A DNA stretch of 40,415 nt, taken from contig NZ_JH591189.1 of NCBI RefSeq assembly GCF_000242435.1, positions 241,849 to 282,263 on the forward strand. The letters are read 5' to 3'. The DNA comes from Dialister succinatiphilus YIT 11850. GTDB taxonomy: Bacteria; Bacillota; Negativicutes; Veillonellales; Dialisteraceae. Under the pieces are notes generated by a model. It was not told the origin of the DNA. It did not search any database and saw nothing but the letters and a program-made list of their open reading frames with translations. A program made the position numbers and the translations under genes. Of the stretch, positions 1-6,912 are shown piece after piece; positions within the stretch are counted from its first letter, which is position 1; each line of letters starts with the position of its first letter.

Positions 1-2
1 TG

Positions 3-134
3 CAGGAGTTTGCGGAGCAGCTTCGGGCAGAATATCCGTCAGAAGTCTTGCTGGTCGAATCGCTCTTGGAACGATTCCTGAACGATCTGCCCGCTCTTTG
101 GATGAGTCGTCTGCGTGCACAGAAGTGTGCGTGA
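3..134 (+). CDS. 3' end of an unrecognised protein (partial)
   Basis: An open frame enters from the left edge and ends at a TGA at 132-134, giving 43 residues. It is rich in Leu, Glu and Arg, as expected of an amphipathic helical C-terminus. No motif identifies the family. The frame lies upstream of tyrS on the same strand with about 200 bp between them. It is preferred over the longer 98-283 frame because its composition looks more protein-like, but this is a weak basis and it may not be a real gene end. Confidence 0.3.
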   Translation, partial: QEFAEQLRAEYPSEVLLVESLLERFLNDLPALWMSRLRAQKCA

Positions 135-276
135 ATGGCTTTCGACATTCAGTTCAAGCTGATTTATCAAGGCATACGGGATGTTTTCCGTGTGCGAAGT
201 TTGAGATGGAAACTTTCCTGTCATCCCATACTGATATAGGAAACTATGTTCTCCATATCTATCCATTAAAAATTGT

Positions 277-285
277 GTTATAGTT
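277..285 (+). promoter_or_regulatory. Candidate extended -10 promoter of tyrS
   Basis: A TGT-TATAGT sequence fits the extended -10 form (TGnTATAAT). No good -35 hexamer is visible at 17 bp. It would place the transcript start about 45-50 bp before the tyrS start codon. No T-box signature is seen in the short leader. Confidence 0.35.
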
Positions 286-338
286 GTTACATATTGAATC
301 TAATCAGACAGATATTGAATGAAGAAAGGCGGAGTTCG

Positions 339-1586
339 ATGAATATTATTGATGAACTGAAATGGCGTGGCGCTGTCAATCAGCAGACCGATGAGGAAGG
401 ACTGTACAAGCTGGTAGGGGAAAAATCCATTTCCCTTTACTGCGGCATTGATCCCACCGGCGACAGCATGCATATCGGTCATCTGATTCCATTCATGATT
501 CTGAAGCGTTTCCAGCTGGCCGGTCATCATCCGGTCATTGTTATTGGCGGCGGCACCGGTTCCATCGGCGATCCTTCGGGCCGGAAGACAGAAAGGGTGC
601 TCCAGTCCCAGGAGACCATCCAGCATAATGCAGAATGTCTCACAGCCCAGATGAAGAAACTTTTCGGCGAAGATGGTTTCACCATGGTGAACAATTATGA
701 CTGGCTTTCCAAAATTTCCCTTCTGGAATTCCTTCGTGACTATGGCAAGCTGTTCAATATCAATACCATGCTGGCCAAGGAAGTGGTGGCTTCCCGTCTG
801 GAAACAGGGATTTCCTTCACCGAATTCTCCTACCAGATTCTCCAGTCCATTGATTTCAAAATGCTCTATGACAAGTACAATGTACAGCTCCAGATCGGCG
901 GCGCTGACCAGTGGGGCAACATTACCAACGGCGTAGAACTTCTCAGAAAGACGGAAGATGTGCATGATGCCTTCGGCCTCACCATCCCCCTCATGCTGAA
1001 GGCAGACGGTACCAAGTTCGGTAAAACCGCCGGCGGTGCGGTATGGCTGGATCCGAAGAAGACGTCCCCCTATGAATTCTATCAGTTCTGGTTCAACCAG
1101 GATGACCGGGATGTGGTGAAGTATCTGAAGTATTTCACCTTCCTTTCCCATGAGGAAATCGACGTACTGGAAAAAGAAGTGGCAGAACATCCGGAACACA
1201 GAAGCGCTCAGCGGAAGCTGGCTGAAGAAGTGACCCGCTTCGTTCACGGCGAAGAAGGACTGGCCCAGGCAGAAAAGGTGACCCAGGCTCTCTTCTCCGG
1301 CAACATCCAGGAGCTCTCGGGCGATGAAATCGAAGGGGCTTTCCGCAACACCAAGGGCGGCGAAGTCCATGAAGCACCGATTAATATCGTGGAAGCTCTG
1401 GTGCAGGGCGGCGTGGAAAAATCCAAGCGCCAGGCAAGGGAAGATGTGAAGAACGGCGCCATCCGGGTGAACGGGGAACAGATTCGCGATATCGAAGCTG
1501 ATGTCACCGCTCATCCAAACACCGATGGCAAATTCATCATCATTAGAAAAGGCAAGAAGAATTACTTTTCCATCGAAGTGAAATAA
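339..1586 (+). CDS. tyrS: Tyrosine--tRNA ligase
   Basis: Class I aminoacyl-tRNA synthetase that charges tRNA-Tyr with tyrosine in the cytoplasm. The product is 415 aa, usual for bacterial TyrRS. The HIGH signature is at residues 45-48, following the CGIDPT strand typical of the family. The second signature (KMSKS-equivalent) is KFGKT at 226-230. The C-terminal ~70 residues form an S4 RNA-binding domain (VEKSKRQAREDVKNGAIRVNG region). The ATG at 339 is chosen over an in-frame upstream start at 273 because it has a purine-rich ribosome site (AAGGCGGAG) and gives the family's normal N-terminus. It is monocistronic, ending in a strong terminator, and no T-box is visible upstream. Confidence 0.97.
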   Translation: MNIIDELKWRGAVNQQTDEEGLYKLVGEKSISLYCGIDPTGDSMHIGHLIPFMILKRFQLAGHHPVIVIGGGTGSIGDPSGRKTERVLQSQETIQHNAECLTAQMKKLFGEDGFTMVNNYDWLSKISLLEFLRDYGKLFNINTMLAKEVVASRLETGISFTEFSYQILQSIDFKMLYDKYNVQLQIGGADQWGNITNGVELLRKTEDVHDAFGLTIPLMLKADGTKFGKTAGGAVWLDPKKTSPYEFYQFWFNQDDRDVVKYLKYFTFLSHEEIDVLEKEVAEHPEHRSAQRKLAEEVTRFVHGEEGLAQAEKVTQALFSGNIQELSGDEIEGAFRNTKGGEVHEAPINIVEALVQGGVEKSKRQAREDVKNGAIRVNGEQIRDIEADVTAHPNTDGKFIIIRKGKKNYFSIEVK

Positions 1587-1601
1587 AACATGCCGGTCAA
1601 A

Positions 1602-1628
1602 AGCTCTCCTCCAGGAGGGCTTTTTATT
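1602..1628 (+). terminator. Intrinsic terminator of tyrS
   Basis: A G/C-rich stem (AGCTCTCC / GGAGGGCT) with a very small loop is followed by TTTTTATTTTT. It lies 15 bp after the tyrS stop. Confidence 0.85.
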
Positions 1629-1709
1629 TTTGGGAAAATCATAATTTTATTGTGCTGCTGCCAGCTCTAAACCCGCCGAACCTTTCATACCTGACGGGCA
1701 CAGAACTCT

Positions 1710-1737
1710 TTGAACTAGTCCTGTCATGTGATATACT
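1710..1737 (+). promoter_or_regulatory. Promoter of the VOC-tcdA pair
   Basis: TTGAAC at 1710-1715, a 16-bp spacer, then TATACT at 1732-1737, about 40 bp before the start of the VOC gene. Confidence 0.6.
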
Positions 1738-1777
1738 GTAATGTATTGAAGTTTCTATATTTGAAAAGGAGAGAAAT

Positions 1778-2149
1778 ATGAAATTTTCGTTTAACCACAA
1801 CAATTTCAACGTGCTCGATTTGAAGAAGAGTATCGCTTTTTATGAAGAAGCCCTGGGACTCAAGGTAACAGGTGAGTACAAGGCTCCGGACGGCTCCTTT
1901 ATTCTGGCTTACCTGGGGGATGGCGCAACGAAGCACCGGCTGGAACTGACCTGGCTTCGGGACCGGAAGGAACCCTACAATCTGGGGGATAACGAATTCC
2001 ATCTGGCTTTTGATGTGGATGACATGAAGGCGGCTCACGAAAAGCATAAGGCCATGGGATGCATCTGCTTTGAAAATCCGGCCATGGGCATTTATTTCAT
2101 TAATGACCCCGACGGATACTGGATTGAAATTATTCCGGAGGATATGTGA
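1778..2149 (+). CDS. VOC-family metalloenzyme, glyoxalase I-like
   Basis: A 123-aa single-chain member of the vicinal oxygen chelate superfamily, closest in layout to lactoylglutathione lyase (GloA), which isomerises methylglyoxal hemithioacetals. Two betaalphabetabetabeta modules are visible. The four expected metal ligands can be placed at His7, Glu56, His75 and Glu117, with the C-terminal DPDGYWIEII strand typical of glyoxalase I. A good ribosome site (AAAGGAGAG) precedes ATG 1778. Its stop overlaps the tcdA start, so the two are probably co-transcribed. Substrate is inferred from the family; the thiol cofactor in this organism is unknown. Confidence 0.85.
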   Translation: MKFSFNHNNFNVLDLKKSIAFYEEALGLKVTGEYKAPDGSFILAYLGDGATKHRLELTWLRDRKEPYNLGDNEFHLAFDVDDMKAAHEKHKAMGCICFENPAMGIYFINDPDGYWIEIIPEDM

Positions 2150-2850
2150 TGGACCCTATTTTTGTACGTACCGCCCGCATTATCGGTGAAAAGGGCGTTG
2201 ATTTTCTTTCCACAAAGACTGTGGCCGTTTTCGGCATCGGCGGCGTCGGTTCCTATGCGGCAGAAGCACTGGTCCGCGCCGGTGTGGGCCATCTGATTTT
2301 TATTGATAAGGATGCGGTGGAAGATTCCAACCTGAACCGCCAGCTGGTGGCAGACCGCACCACATTGGGCCGCAACAAGGCGGATATCATGGTGGAAAGA
2401 GCGCACCGGGTGAATCCTGCCTGCGATGCCAGAGCGCTGGCTGTGTATTACCGGCCGGGAGATGAGGATTTCATCAAAAATCTCCATGCTGATTTCATTA
2501 TCGATGCCATTGATGATGTGCCGGCTAAAGTGTCCATTGCAGAAATCTGCTACAAACTGAAAATACCGGAAATTTCCTCCATGGGTACCGGCAACCGGCT
2601 CCGCCCGGAAATGCTGCAGATTGCAGATATTAATAAGACCTCTGTGTGCCATCTGGCAAGGAAAATGCGCAAAGAGCTGAAGGAGCGCCGGGTACGTCAT
2701 CTGACCGTGGTATACTCCAAGGAACTGCCTCATAAGCCCATCGGTGAAGGCCATGCACCGGGCTCCACTTCCTTTGTGCCGCCGGTGTCGGGCATGATGA
2801 TGGCAGGCTATGTGATTAGAAATCTTTTGAAAGAAGTAAACATTACCTGA
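2149..2850 (+). CDS. tcdA: tRNA threonylcarbamoyladenosine dehydratase (TcdA/CsdL, ThiF/MoeB-like)
   Basis: An E1-like adenylating enzyme of 233 aa that cyclises t6A37 in tRNA to ct6A in the family's characterised members. The N-terminal Rossmann fold has the nucleotide-binding glycine loop GIGGVGSYAAEALVRAG near residue 30, followed by the acidic DKD and the NLNRQL motif of ThiF-type enzymes. The GTG at 2146 is also in frame, but ATG 2149 overlaps the upstream TGA (2147-2149) in the usual coupled arrangement. The C-terminal STSFVPPVSGMMMAGYV segment matches the TcdA subgroup rather than MoeB or ThiF. Other E1-like dehydratases cannot be fully excluded. Confidence 0.88.
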   Translation: MDPIFVRTARIIGEKGVDFLSTKTVAVFGIGGVGSYAAEALVRAGVGHLIFIDKDAVEDSNLNRQLVADRTTLGRNKADIMVERAHRVNPACDARALAVYYRPGDEDFIKNLHADFIIDAIDDVPAKVSIAEICYKLKIPEISSMGTGNRLRPEMLQIADINKTSVCHLARKMRKELKERRVRHLTVVYSKELPHKPIGEGHAPGSTSFVPPVSGMMMAGYVIRNLLKEVNIT

Positions 2851-2954
2851 GGAAGCACCGATACATGCATGGGCTGCTTTCCTATGGCTTGTAGGGACTG
2901 CAGGAATCAAAGAGTGCACTGTTTCGTGGCGCTTCCCTGAGAAAGGAAAACAAT

Positions 2955-3563
2955 ATGGTTGAAATCCGTCATCCCGACTGGGTGACTATTCAGGAAAATG
3001 GAAAAGATGTGCTGGGGTACAACCAGGAATGGTATCCGGAAAAAAGGCAGAAGCTGGCAGGCTGCGGCCCCACGGCCGGCAGTATGATGGCTGCCTATAT
3101 TGAACGGAGGCAGCAGGGCAGAAAAGTGGAAACCAGAAAAGAGGCCCTGGCCATTATGCTGGATATCTGGAAATATGCGACGCCCCGCATGCACGGCCTC
3201 TATAAGACCCGCTGGCTGAAGGAGGGCCTGACCGCCTACATGCAGGAAAGGGGACTCAAGGGAAAGGTGGAAGCCCTGCCTATTCCCTCCATCCGTCTTC
3301 TGGCACCCAAGCTTCCCAAAGTGGCAGCCTTCATCAGGGAAGGACTGGAAGCAGACTGCCCCATCGGTTTCCTGAATCTCCACAGCGGCGGAGAGCCTAT
3401 TCCCTACCACTGGCACTGGATGCCTCTGGTGAAAATGGAAGAAAGGGACGACGGCATTTACTGCACCCTCTGGGATGAGGGGACAGCCCATGTGTTCAAT
3501 CTGGGGAACTGGCTGAAACACACCAAATTCGGCGGCGGATTTGTAAGAATCACGAATTCCTGA
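2955..3563 (+). CDS. C39-like cysteine-protease-fold protein, function unknown
   Basis: A 202-aa cytoplasmic-looking protein with no signal peptide. Near the N-terminus AGCGPTAGSMM (Cys37) resembles the nucleophile helix start of C39/papain-like folds. A His-rich YHWHWMPLV segment in the second half could supply the catalytic His, followed by an Asp/Glu-rich strand (LWDEG). The ribosome site GAAAGGA precedes ATG 2955. It stands alone, 104 bp after tcdA, with no peptide or ABC exporter partner nearby, so a role in bacteriocin processing is not supported. The fold assignment is inference; the activity is unknown. Confidence 0.6.
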   Translation: MVEIRHPDWVTIQENGKDVLGYNQEWYPEKRQKLAGCGPTAGSMMAAYIERRQQGRKVETRKEALAIMLDIWKYATPRMHGLYKTRWLKEGLTAYMQERGLKGKVEALPIPSIRLLAPKLPKVAAFIREGLEADCPIGFLNLHSGGEPIPYHWHWMPLVKMEERDDGIYCTLWDEGTAHVFNLGNWLKHTKFGGGFVRITNS

Positions 3564-3668
3564 AAGAAAAGGGACTGTGAGGAAATGATGGAGCTCCGGT
3601 CAGATGGGTAGACAATGGGACAGCAGATTTAGTTTACAAGGCACGAATTGACAAGTACTCTGCCCCGT

Positions 3669-3732
3669 CCCGTCATTTCGACGGTCGGAGCGGAGAAATC
3701 TCACGCCGAAGGGAGGAGGCTCCATGGTGGCA
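3669..3732 (-). repeat. Partial inverted copy of the 6121/6333 dispersed repeat
   Basis: The stretch CCCGTCATTTCGACGGTCGG and what follows is the reverse complement of the right part of the repeat at 6190-6260, with a short deletion and several substitutions. A half copy of the terminator-like hairpin (GGGACTGTGAGGAAATGAT, 3571-3589) lies upstream, and a complete hairpin follows at 3764. The whole 3564-3913 interval carries no convincing gene. Confidence 0.75.
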
Positions 3733-3763
3733 GGTCGTATATTATGATAGGGATGTAATAAGA

Positions 3764-3808
3764 AGGGACTGTGAAGAAATGATTCCCATTTTTTCACAGC
3801 CCTTTTTT
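3764..3808 (+). terminator. Hairpin of the CTGTGAA...TTCACAG terminator family
   Basis: GGGACTGTGAAGAAATG pairs with CATTTTTTCACAGCCC with one bulged A, followed by TTTTTT. It is nearly identical to the hairpins at 6028 and similar to those at 11920 and 35313. It lies 200 bp after the C39-like gene, so it may act on read-through from it. Confidence 0.7.
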
Positions 3809-3913
3809 GATGACAGCCGGTCTTTTTCGTAAAGGTGCATTTCCTTTGGCACAGGCGCTCCATCAGCAGAGGGAGTATAATCAAAGAGGAGAGATGATGT
3901 AGAGGTGAGACCG

Positions 3914-4561
3914 ATGAAGAAAAAGTGGATGGCAGTGATTCTGGCGGCATTTCTGGCCCTTCCTCCGGGAGCGGAGGCAAAGGCCTTTGATGGCGCTTCT
4001 ATTCTGGGGCGTATCCTTTCCAGCGGCATTTCCCATTCCACTACGGTGAAAACAAAGCCGGCCGTGGTGAAACGTTCTTCCGGAAAGAAGAACCGTTATA
4101 AAAATGCCATGGGAGCCCTGGAGAACCTGCAGTGGGTAGGCGTGGCGAAAAGCTCCGGCGGCAGTATCTATTTCGACCAGGACACCATGAAGGATACCAC
4201 CCGTAAGGGCGAGCGGCGGGTGACGGCTACGGTGAAAAATGAATTTACCAAAGCCGGCGCCAGAGCCGTGGAAGAAAGCAGCCATGGCGAGGTGGACCGG
4301 GATGAGGCAGCCTATTCCCTTTTCCTGGTCGATTTCGGCGAAAAGGACTGCTTCATCGCCAGCCCTGTGATTTATTATGACCGGAATGGAAAAGAGCTGA
4401 CAAGGAAAAAGGCTTCTTTAGCCTATGCCGATGTGACCGGTATGAACTACGGAAAACCCTATAGCCCGGGCAGCATGGAGCTTAAAATCAAAGAGAAGGT
4501 TTTCGCCTATGCAGACCGGGTGAAGGAAGAGGAAAAGGAAAGAACAGCGGAAAACCGGTAG
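3914..4561 (+). CDS. Secreted/exported protein, surface-adhesin-E-like, unknown function
   Basis: A 215-aa product with a clear signal peptide: Lys-rich start (MKKKW), a hydrophobic core and an AEA-K type cleavage site near residue 23. The mature part contains WVGVAKSSGGSIYFDQDTM and later YADVTGMNYG, a pattern like small periplasmic or surface proteins of Negativicutes that describe a stress-response or surface-adhesin-E-like fold. That assignment is tentative. ATG 3914 is preferred to the in-frame GTG 3905 because it starts exactly at the signal peptide and has AGAGGTGAG upstream. The C-terminus is highly charged (KEEEKERTAE). A TATAAT at 3876-3881 could be its -10. Confidence 0.65.
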   Translation: MKKKWMAVILAAFLALPPGAEAKAFDGASILGRILSSGISHSTTVKTKPAVVKRSSGKKNRYKNAMGALENLQWVGVAKSSGGSIYFDQDTMKDTTRKGERRVTATVKNEFTKAGARAVEESSHGEVDRDEAAYSLFLVDFGEKDCFIASPVIYYDRNGKELTRKKASLAYADVTGMNYGKPYSPGSMELKIKEKVFAYADRVKEEEKERTAENR

Positions 4562-4570
4562 GAAAGAAAA

Positions 4571-4597
4571 AAGACCTCGCAGAAGCGGGGTCTTTTT
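4571..4597. terminator. Bidirectional terminator between the secreted-protein gene and rubredoxin
   Basis: AAGACCTCGC-AGAA-GCGGGGTCTTTTT forms a stem of about 9 bp with T runs on one side and A runs on the other. It can serve the two converging genes. Confidence 0.85.
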
Positions 4598-4607
4598 ATT
4601 TCAACAA

Positions 4608-4772
4608 TCAGCCTTCATATTCTTCAAATTCATCTTTTCCGGCGCCGCACATGGGGCAGATGTAATCAGCCGGAAGATCTTCGAACTTGGTGCCCGGCGC
4701 AATTCCGTTATCCGGATCACCCTGGGCTTCATCATAAATCCATCCGCAGATCTTGCAAATGTACTTCTTCAT
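4608..4772 (-). CDS. Rubredoxin
   Basis: A 54-aa one-iron electron carrier of the cytoplasm. Two CxxC knuckles bind Fe: [11 protein letters not shown] near residues 5-8 and [13 protein letters not shown] near 38-41. The spacing and the [11 protein letters not shown] loop are textbook for class I rubredoxin. The start is the internal ATG at 4772, preceded on the minus strand by GGAGG; a longer frame from 4826 would add 18 uncharacteristic residues. It is a single gene, and its redox partners are not in the window. In anaerobes it usually serves oxygen or peroxide reduction. Confidence 0.95.
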   Translation of the reverse strand: MKKYICKICGWIYDEAQGDPDNGIAPGTKFEDLPADYICPMCGAGKDEFEEYEG

Positions 4773-4914
4773 AGTATCCTCCGTTCTCCTGCACGCTGCA
4801 GGACACACATATGGCAGAGCCATCAATCTGTATGTATTATACCATAGCTTTTATAGGGAAGGGAGAGGCCGGATCATCTTGTAAATTTTTTCACGGGGAA
4901 GATTGATTTTCCTG

Positions 4915-4944
4915 TTGACTTTTAAATAAGTCTTATGATATATT
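4915..4944 (+). promoter_or_regulatory. Promoter of the 2-hydroxyacid dehydrogenase gene
   Basis: TTGACT at 4915-4920, an 18-bp spacer, then TATATT at 4939-4944. AAGGAGG at 4981-4987 provides the ribosome site before ATG 4995. Confidence 0.6.
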
Positions 4945-4994
4945 TTCAGCAATACTATCTATCTTTTGGATAGGGTTTTAAAGGAGGTTTTCAT

Positions 4995-5945
4995 ATGGCT
5001 AAGAAAAGAATAGTAGGTGTGGCAGGCCTTGGGCATGTAGGTGCCCATGCGGCATTCTGCCTGGGTATGATGGGGATTGCTGATGAAATCCTTCTTTGCG
5101 ATGTGAAGGAGCAGAAGGCCATCAGTGAATGTCAGGACCTGAATGATGCGGTCATGTACATGCCCAATCATGTGGTGTATCGGGTGACTGACTATGCAGG
5201 ATTGAAGGACTGTGATGTGATTGTAAATGCAGTGGGAGATGTGAGCCTCTGTGCTACAGGGAACCGGGATGATGAGCTGGAAAACAGTGTGCGCCAGGTG
5301 GCGGATTATGTGCCGAAGGTGATGGAGGCCGGATTCGACGGGATTTTCGTTACCATTACCAATCCCTGTGACGTGATCGCCCACCTGATTGCCAAGCTTT
5401 CCGGACTTCCCCGGGGACGGGTGGTAGGTACGGGAACTCTTCTTGATTCCTCCCGCCTGATTCATGCTATTTCGGACCAGACAGGTCTGGATGCCCGGGG
5501 TTTCTTTGCCTTTATGATGGGGGAACATGGCAGTGCCCAGATGGTTCCCTGGTCCCAGGTCAATTTCTACGGCCAGACGCTGGAGCAGATGGAGGAAGAT
5601 CCCCGCTTCCTCTTTGATAAGGACAAGGTGCAGGAAAAGGCCATTAAAGGCGGCTGGGTGACTTACCAGGGCAAGCAGTGTACGGAGTACGGCATCGCAT
5701 CGGCGGCAGCTACGCTGGTGAGGACGATTTTCCATGATGAAAAACGGATTCTTCCCTGTTCTGTAGAACTTCGGGGTGAATACGGGGAACAGGATGTGTT
5801 CTGCGGTGTGCCGGCAGTCATCGGTATCCATGGGGTGGAGGAAGTATTGGAGTATGATCTTCCGGACAATGAGATGAAGCGGCTCAAAGAATGCATCGAT
5901 ACGATTCATCGGAATATTGAGAGAGGAAACCGCTTCCTGCCCTGA
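4995..5945 (+). CDS. L-2-hydroxyacid dehydrogenase of the LDH/MDH family (L-2-hydroxyisocaproate dehydrogenase-like)
   Basis: An NAD-dependent dehydrogenase of 316 aa that reduces a 2-oxoacid to an L-2-hydroxyacid. The Rossmann glycine loop is GLGHVG (11-16). Catalytic residues can be placed at Arg91 (GNRDDEL loop), Asn123 (TNPCDV), Arg154 (DSSRL) and His178 (GEHGS). The substrate loop before Arg91 does not match the QKPGETR loop of lactate dehydrogenase or the RKPGMSR loop of malate dehydrogenase. It is longer and resembles the loop of L-HicDH from lactobacilli, which accepts branched 2-oxoacids. It is monocistronic with its own promoter and terminator. A lactate role remains possible. Confidence 0.85.
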   Translation: MAKKRIVGVAGLGHVGAHAAFCLGMMGIADEILLCDVKEQKAISECQDLNDAVMYMPNHVVYRVTDYAGLKDCDVIVNAVGDVSLCATGNRDDELENSVRQVADYVPKVMEAGFDGIFVTITNPCDVIAHLIAKLSGLPRGRVVGTGTLLDSSRLIHAISDQTGLDARGFFAFMMGEHGSAQMVPWSQVNFYGQTLEQMEEDPRFLFDKDKVQEKAIKGGWVTYQGKQCTEYGIASAAATLVRTIFHDEKRILPCSVELRGEYGEQDVFCGVPAVIGIHGVEEVLEYDLPDNEMKRLKECIDTIHRNIERGNRFLP

Positions 5946-6027
5946 TAAGGGGACGACCCTTCCGTGGTGAAATGGGAATTTCCAGGTCTTTGATTTTGGC
6001 GGACTTGGCCGGGCATGAAGCTTTCTC

Positions 6028-6074
6028 AAAAGGGGCTGTGAAGAAATGATTACCATTTTTTCACAGCCCCTTTT
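6028..6074. terminator. Terminator hairpin after the dehydrogenase gene
   Basis: A stem of about 20 bp: AAAAGGGGCTGTGAAGAAATG pairs with CATTTTTTCACAGCCCCTTTT across a short loop. It is near-symmetric and flanked by A and T runs. Its core is almost the same as at 3764. Confidence 0.8.
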
Positions 6075-6120
6075 GGCTTATCACATATGATGATAGGCTG
6101 CCTGATGCTATCGTCATCTC

Positions 6121-6271
6121 GAGCGGGGGACCTGCCGATATGGGGGGGAAGGCTTTGGAGTTTATTGAAACGCTGAGCCGAGAAATCTTCTGCCACCATG
6201 GGGCTCGCCCTGCTTCGGTGTGAGATTTCTCCACTCCGCTCCGACCGTCGAAATGACGGGGTGAGGGGCAG
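6121..6271 (+). repeat. Dispersed repeat, direct copy 1 (~150 bp)
   Basis: It begins GAGCGGGGGACCTGCCGATA and ends in AAATGACGGGGTGAGG. About 90 percent of it recurs at 6333-6484, and its right part recurs inverted at 3669-3732. Internal sequence GAGATTTCTCCACTCCGCT...GTCGAAATGACGG resembles short non-coding repeats common between genes of Firmicutes. The open frames across it are not protein-like. Confidence 0.85.
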
Positions 6272-6332
6272 CATTTTGATCAGTTGATCCCCCTGAAAAT
6301 GACTGGATGCTGCTCATCGACATCCTTATCCC

Positions 6333-6484
6333 GAGCGGGGGACCTGCCGATATGGGGGGGAAGGCTTTGGAGTTTATTGAAACGCTGAGCCGAGAGATCT
6401 CCTGCCATCATGGGGTACGCCCTGCTTCGGTGTGAGATTTCTCCACTCCGCTTCGCTTCGGTCGAAATGACGGGGTGAGGACAG
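6333..6484 (+). repeat. Dispersed repeat, direct copy 2 (~150 bp)
   Basis: Second copy of the block at 6121-6271 in the same orientation, separated by about 60 bp of unrelated sequence. Differences cluster in the right half (for example CTTCGCTTCGGTCGAAATG against CTCCGACCGTCGAAATG). Confidence 0.85.
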
Positions 6485-6779
6485 TCCTTTTATTATGAAA
6501 CTCGGGATTCATGAGGAAGAGGAGGGGAGACTTTTTCTCGTCTATTTCTTCTGCTATCCATTGACTAGAGATGCAGCGCCTGCAAACTAATAGATATGTA
6601 GATATAAAAGCAGATATTTTTGGGATTTTACGTCTTAAAATAATTACATATAGGTTATTAAGAGTGGAAATCATAGATAAAAATATGGATAAAACCATCA
6701 ATTCATATTTATTTTAAATCTATAAACTTATTTGTTTCATGAATCGATAGGTAAATCGATACCAATTTATAGAGGGCTA
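6485..6779. other. AT-rich intergenic DNA, no gene seen
   Basis: Between the second repeat and the pyc promoter the base composition drops sharply toward A/T. Neither strand has an open frame with a plausible ribosome site and protein-like composition. Possible older insertion or regulatory DNA; nothing specific recognised. Confidence 0.5.
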
Positions 6780-6808
6780 TTGATTTTAGAAAAGCCCCTT
6801 AGTACAAT
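6780..6808 (+). promoter_or_regulatory. Promoter of pyc
   Basis: TTGATT (6780-6785), an exact 17-bp spacer and TACAAT (6803-6808). This leaves an untranslated leader of about 100 nt before ATG 6913. Confidence 0.7.
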
Positions 6809-6912
6809 GTTACATATAACCCAAAGGGAAAGCCCTGTTTATGGTTGAAGGGCCTTCCTGCTGACAGCTTTACGGTTCCCTGAAGGAAACCGATTTTAAA
6901 GGAGAGGATTGT

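Noticed and set aside
135-338. T-box leader before tyrS
   Set aside because: No T-box consensus (TGG-ACC-type antiterminator) and no terminator stem are seen in this short leader.
6050-6274. Minus-strand open frame at 6050-6274
   Set aside because: It reads through the dispersed repeat and the terminator; composition is that of repeat DNA.
6408-6701. Minus-strand 97-residue open frame
   Set aside because: It crosses the second repeat copy and AT-rich spacer with no ribosome site; the apparent hydrophobic start is a product of the AT-rich DNA.
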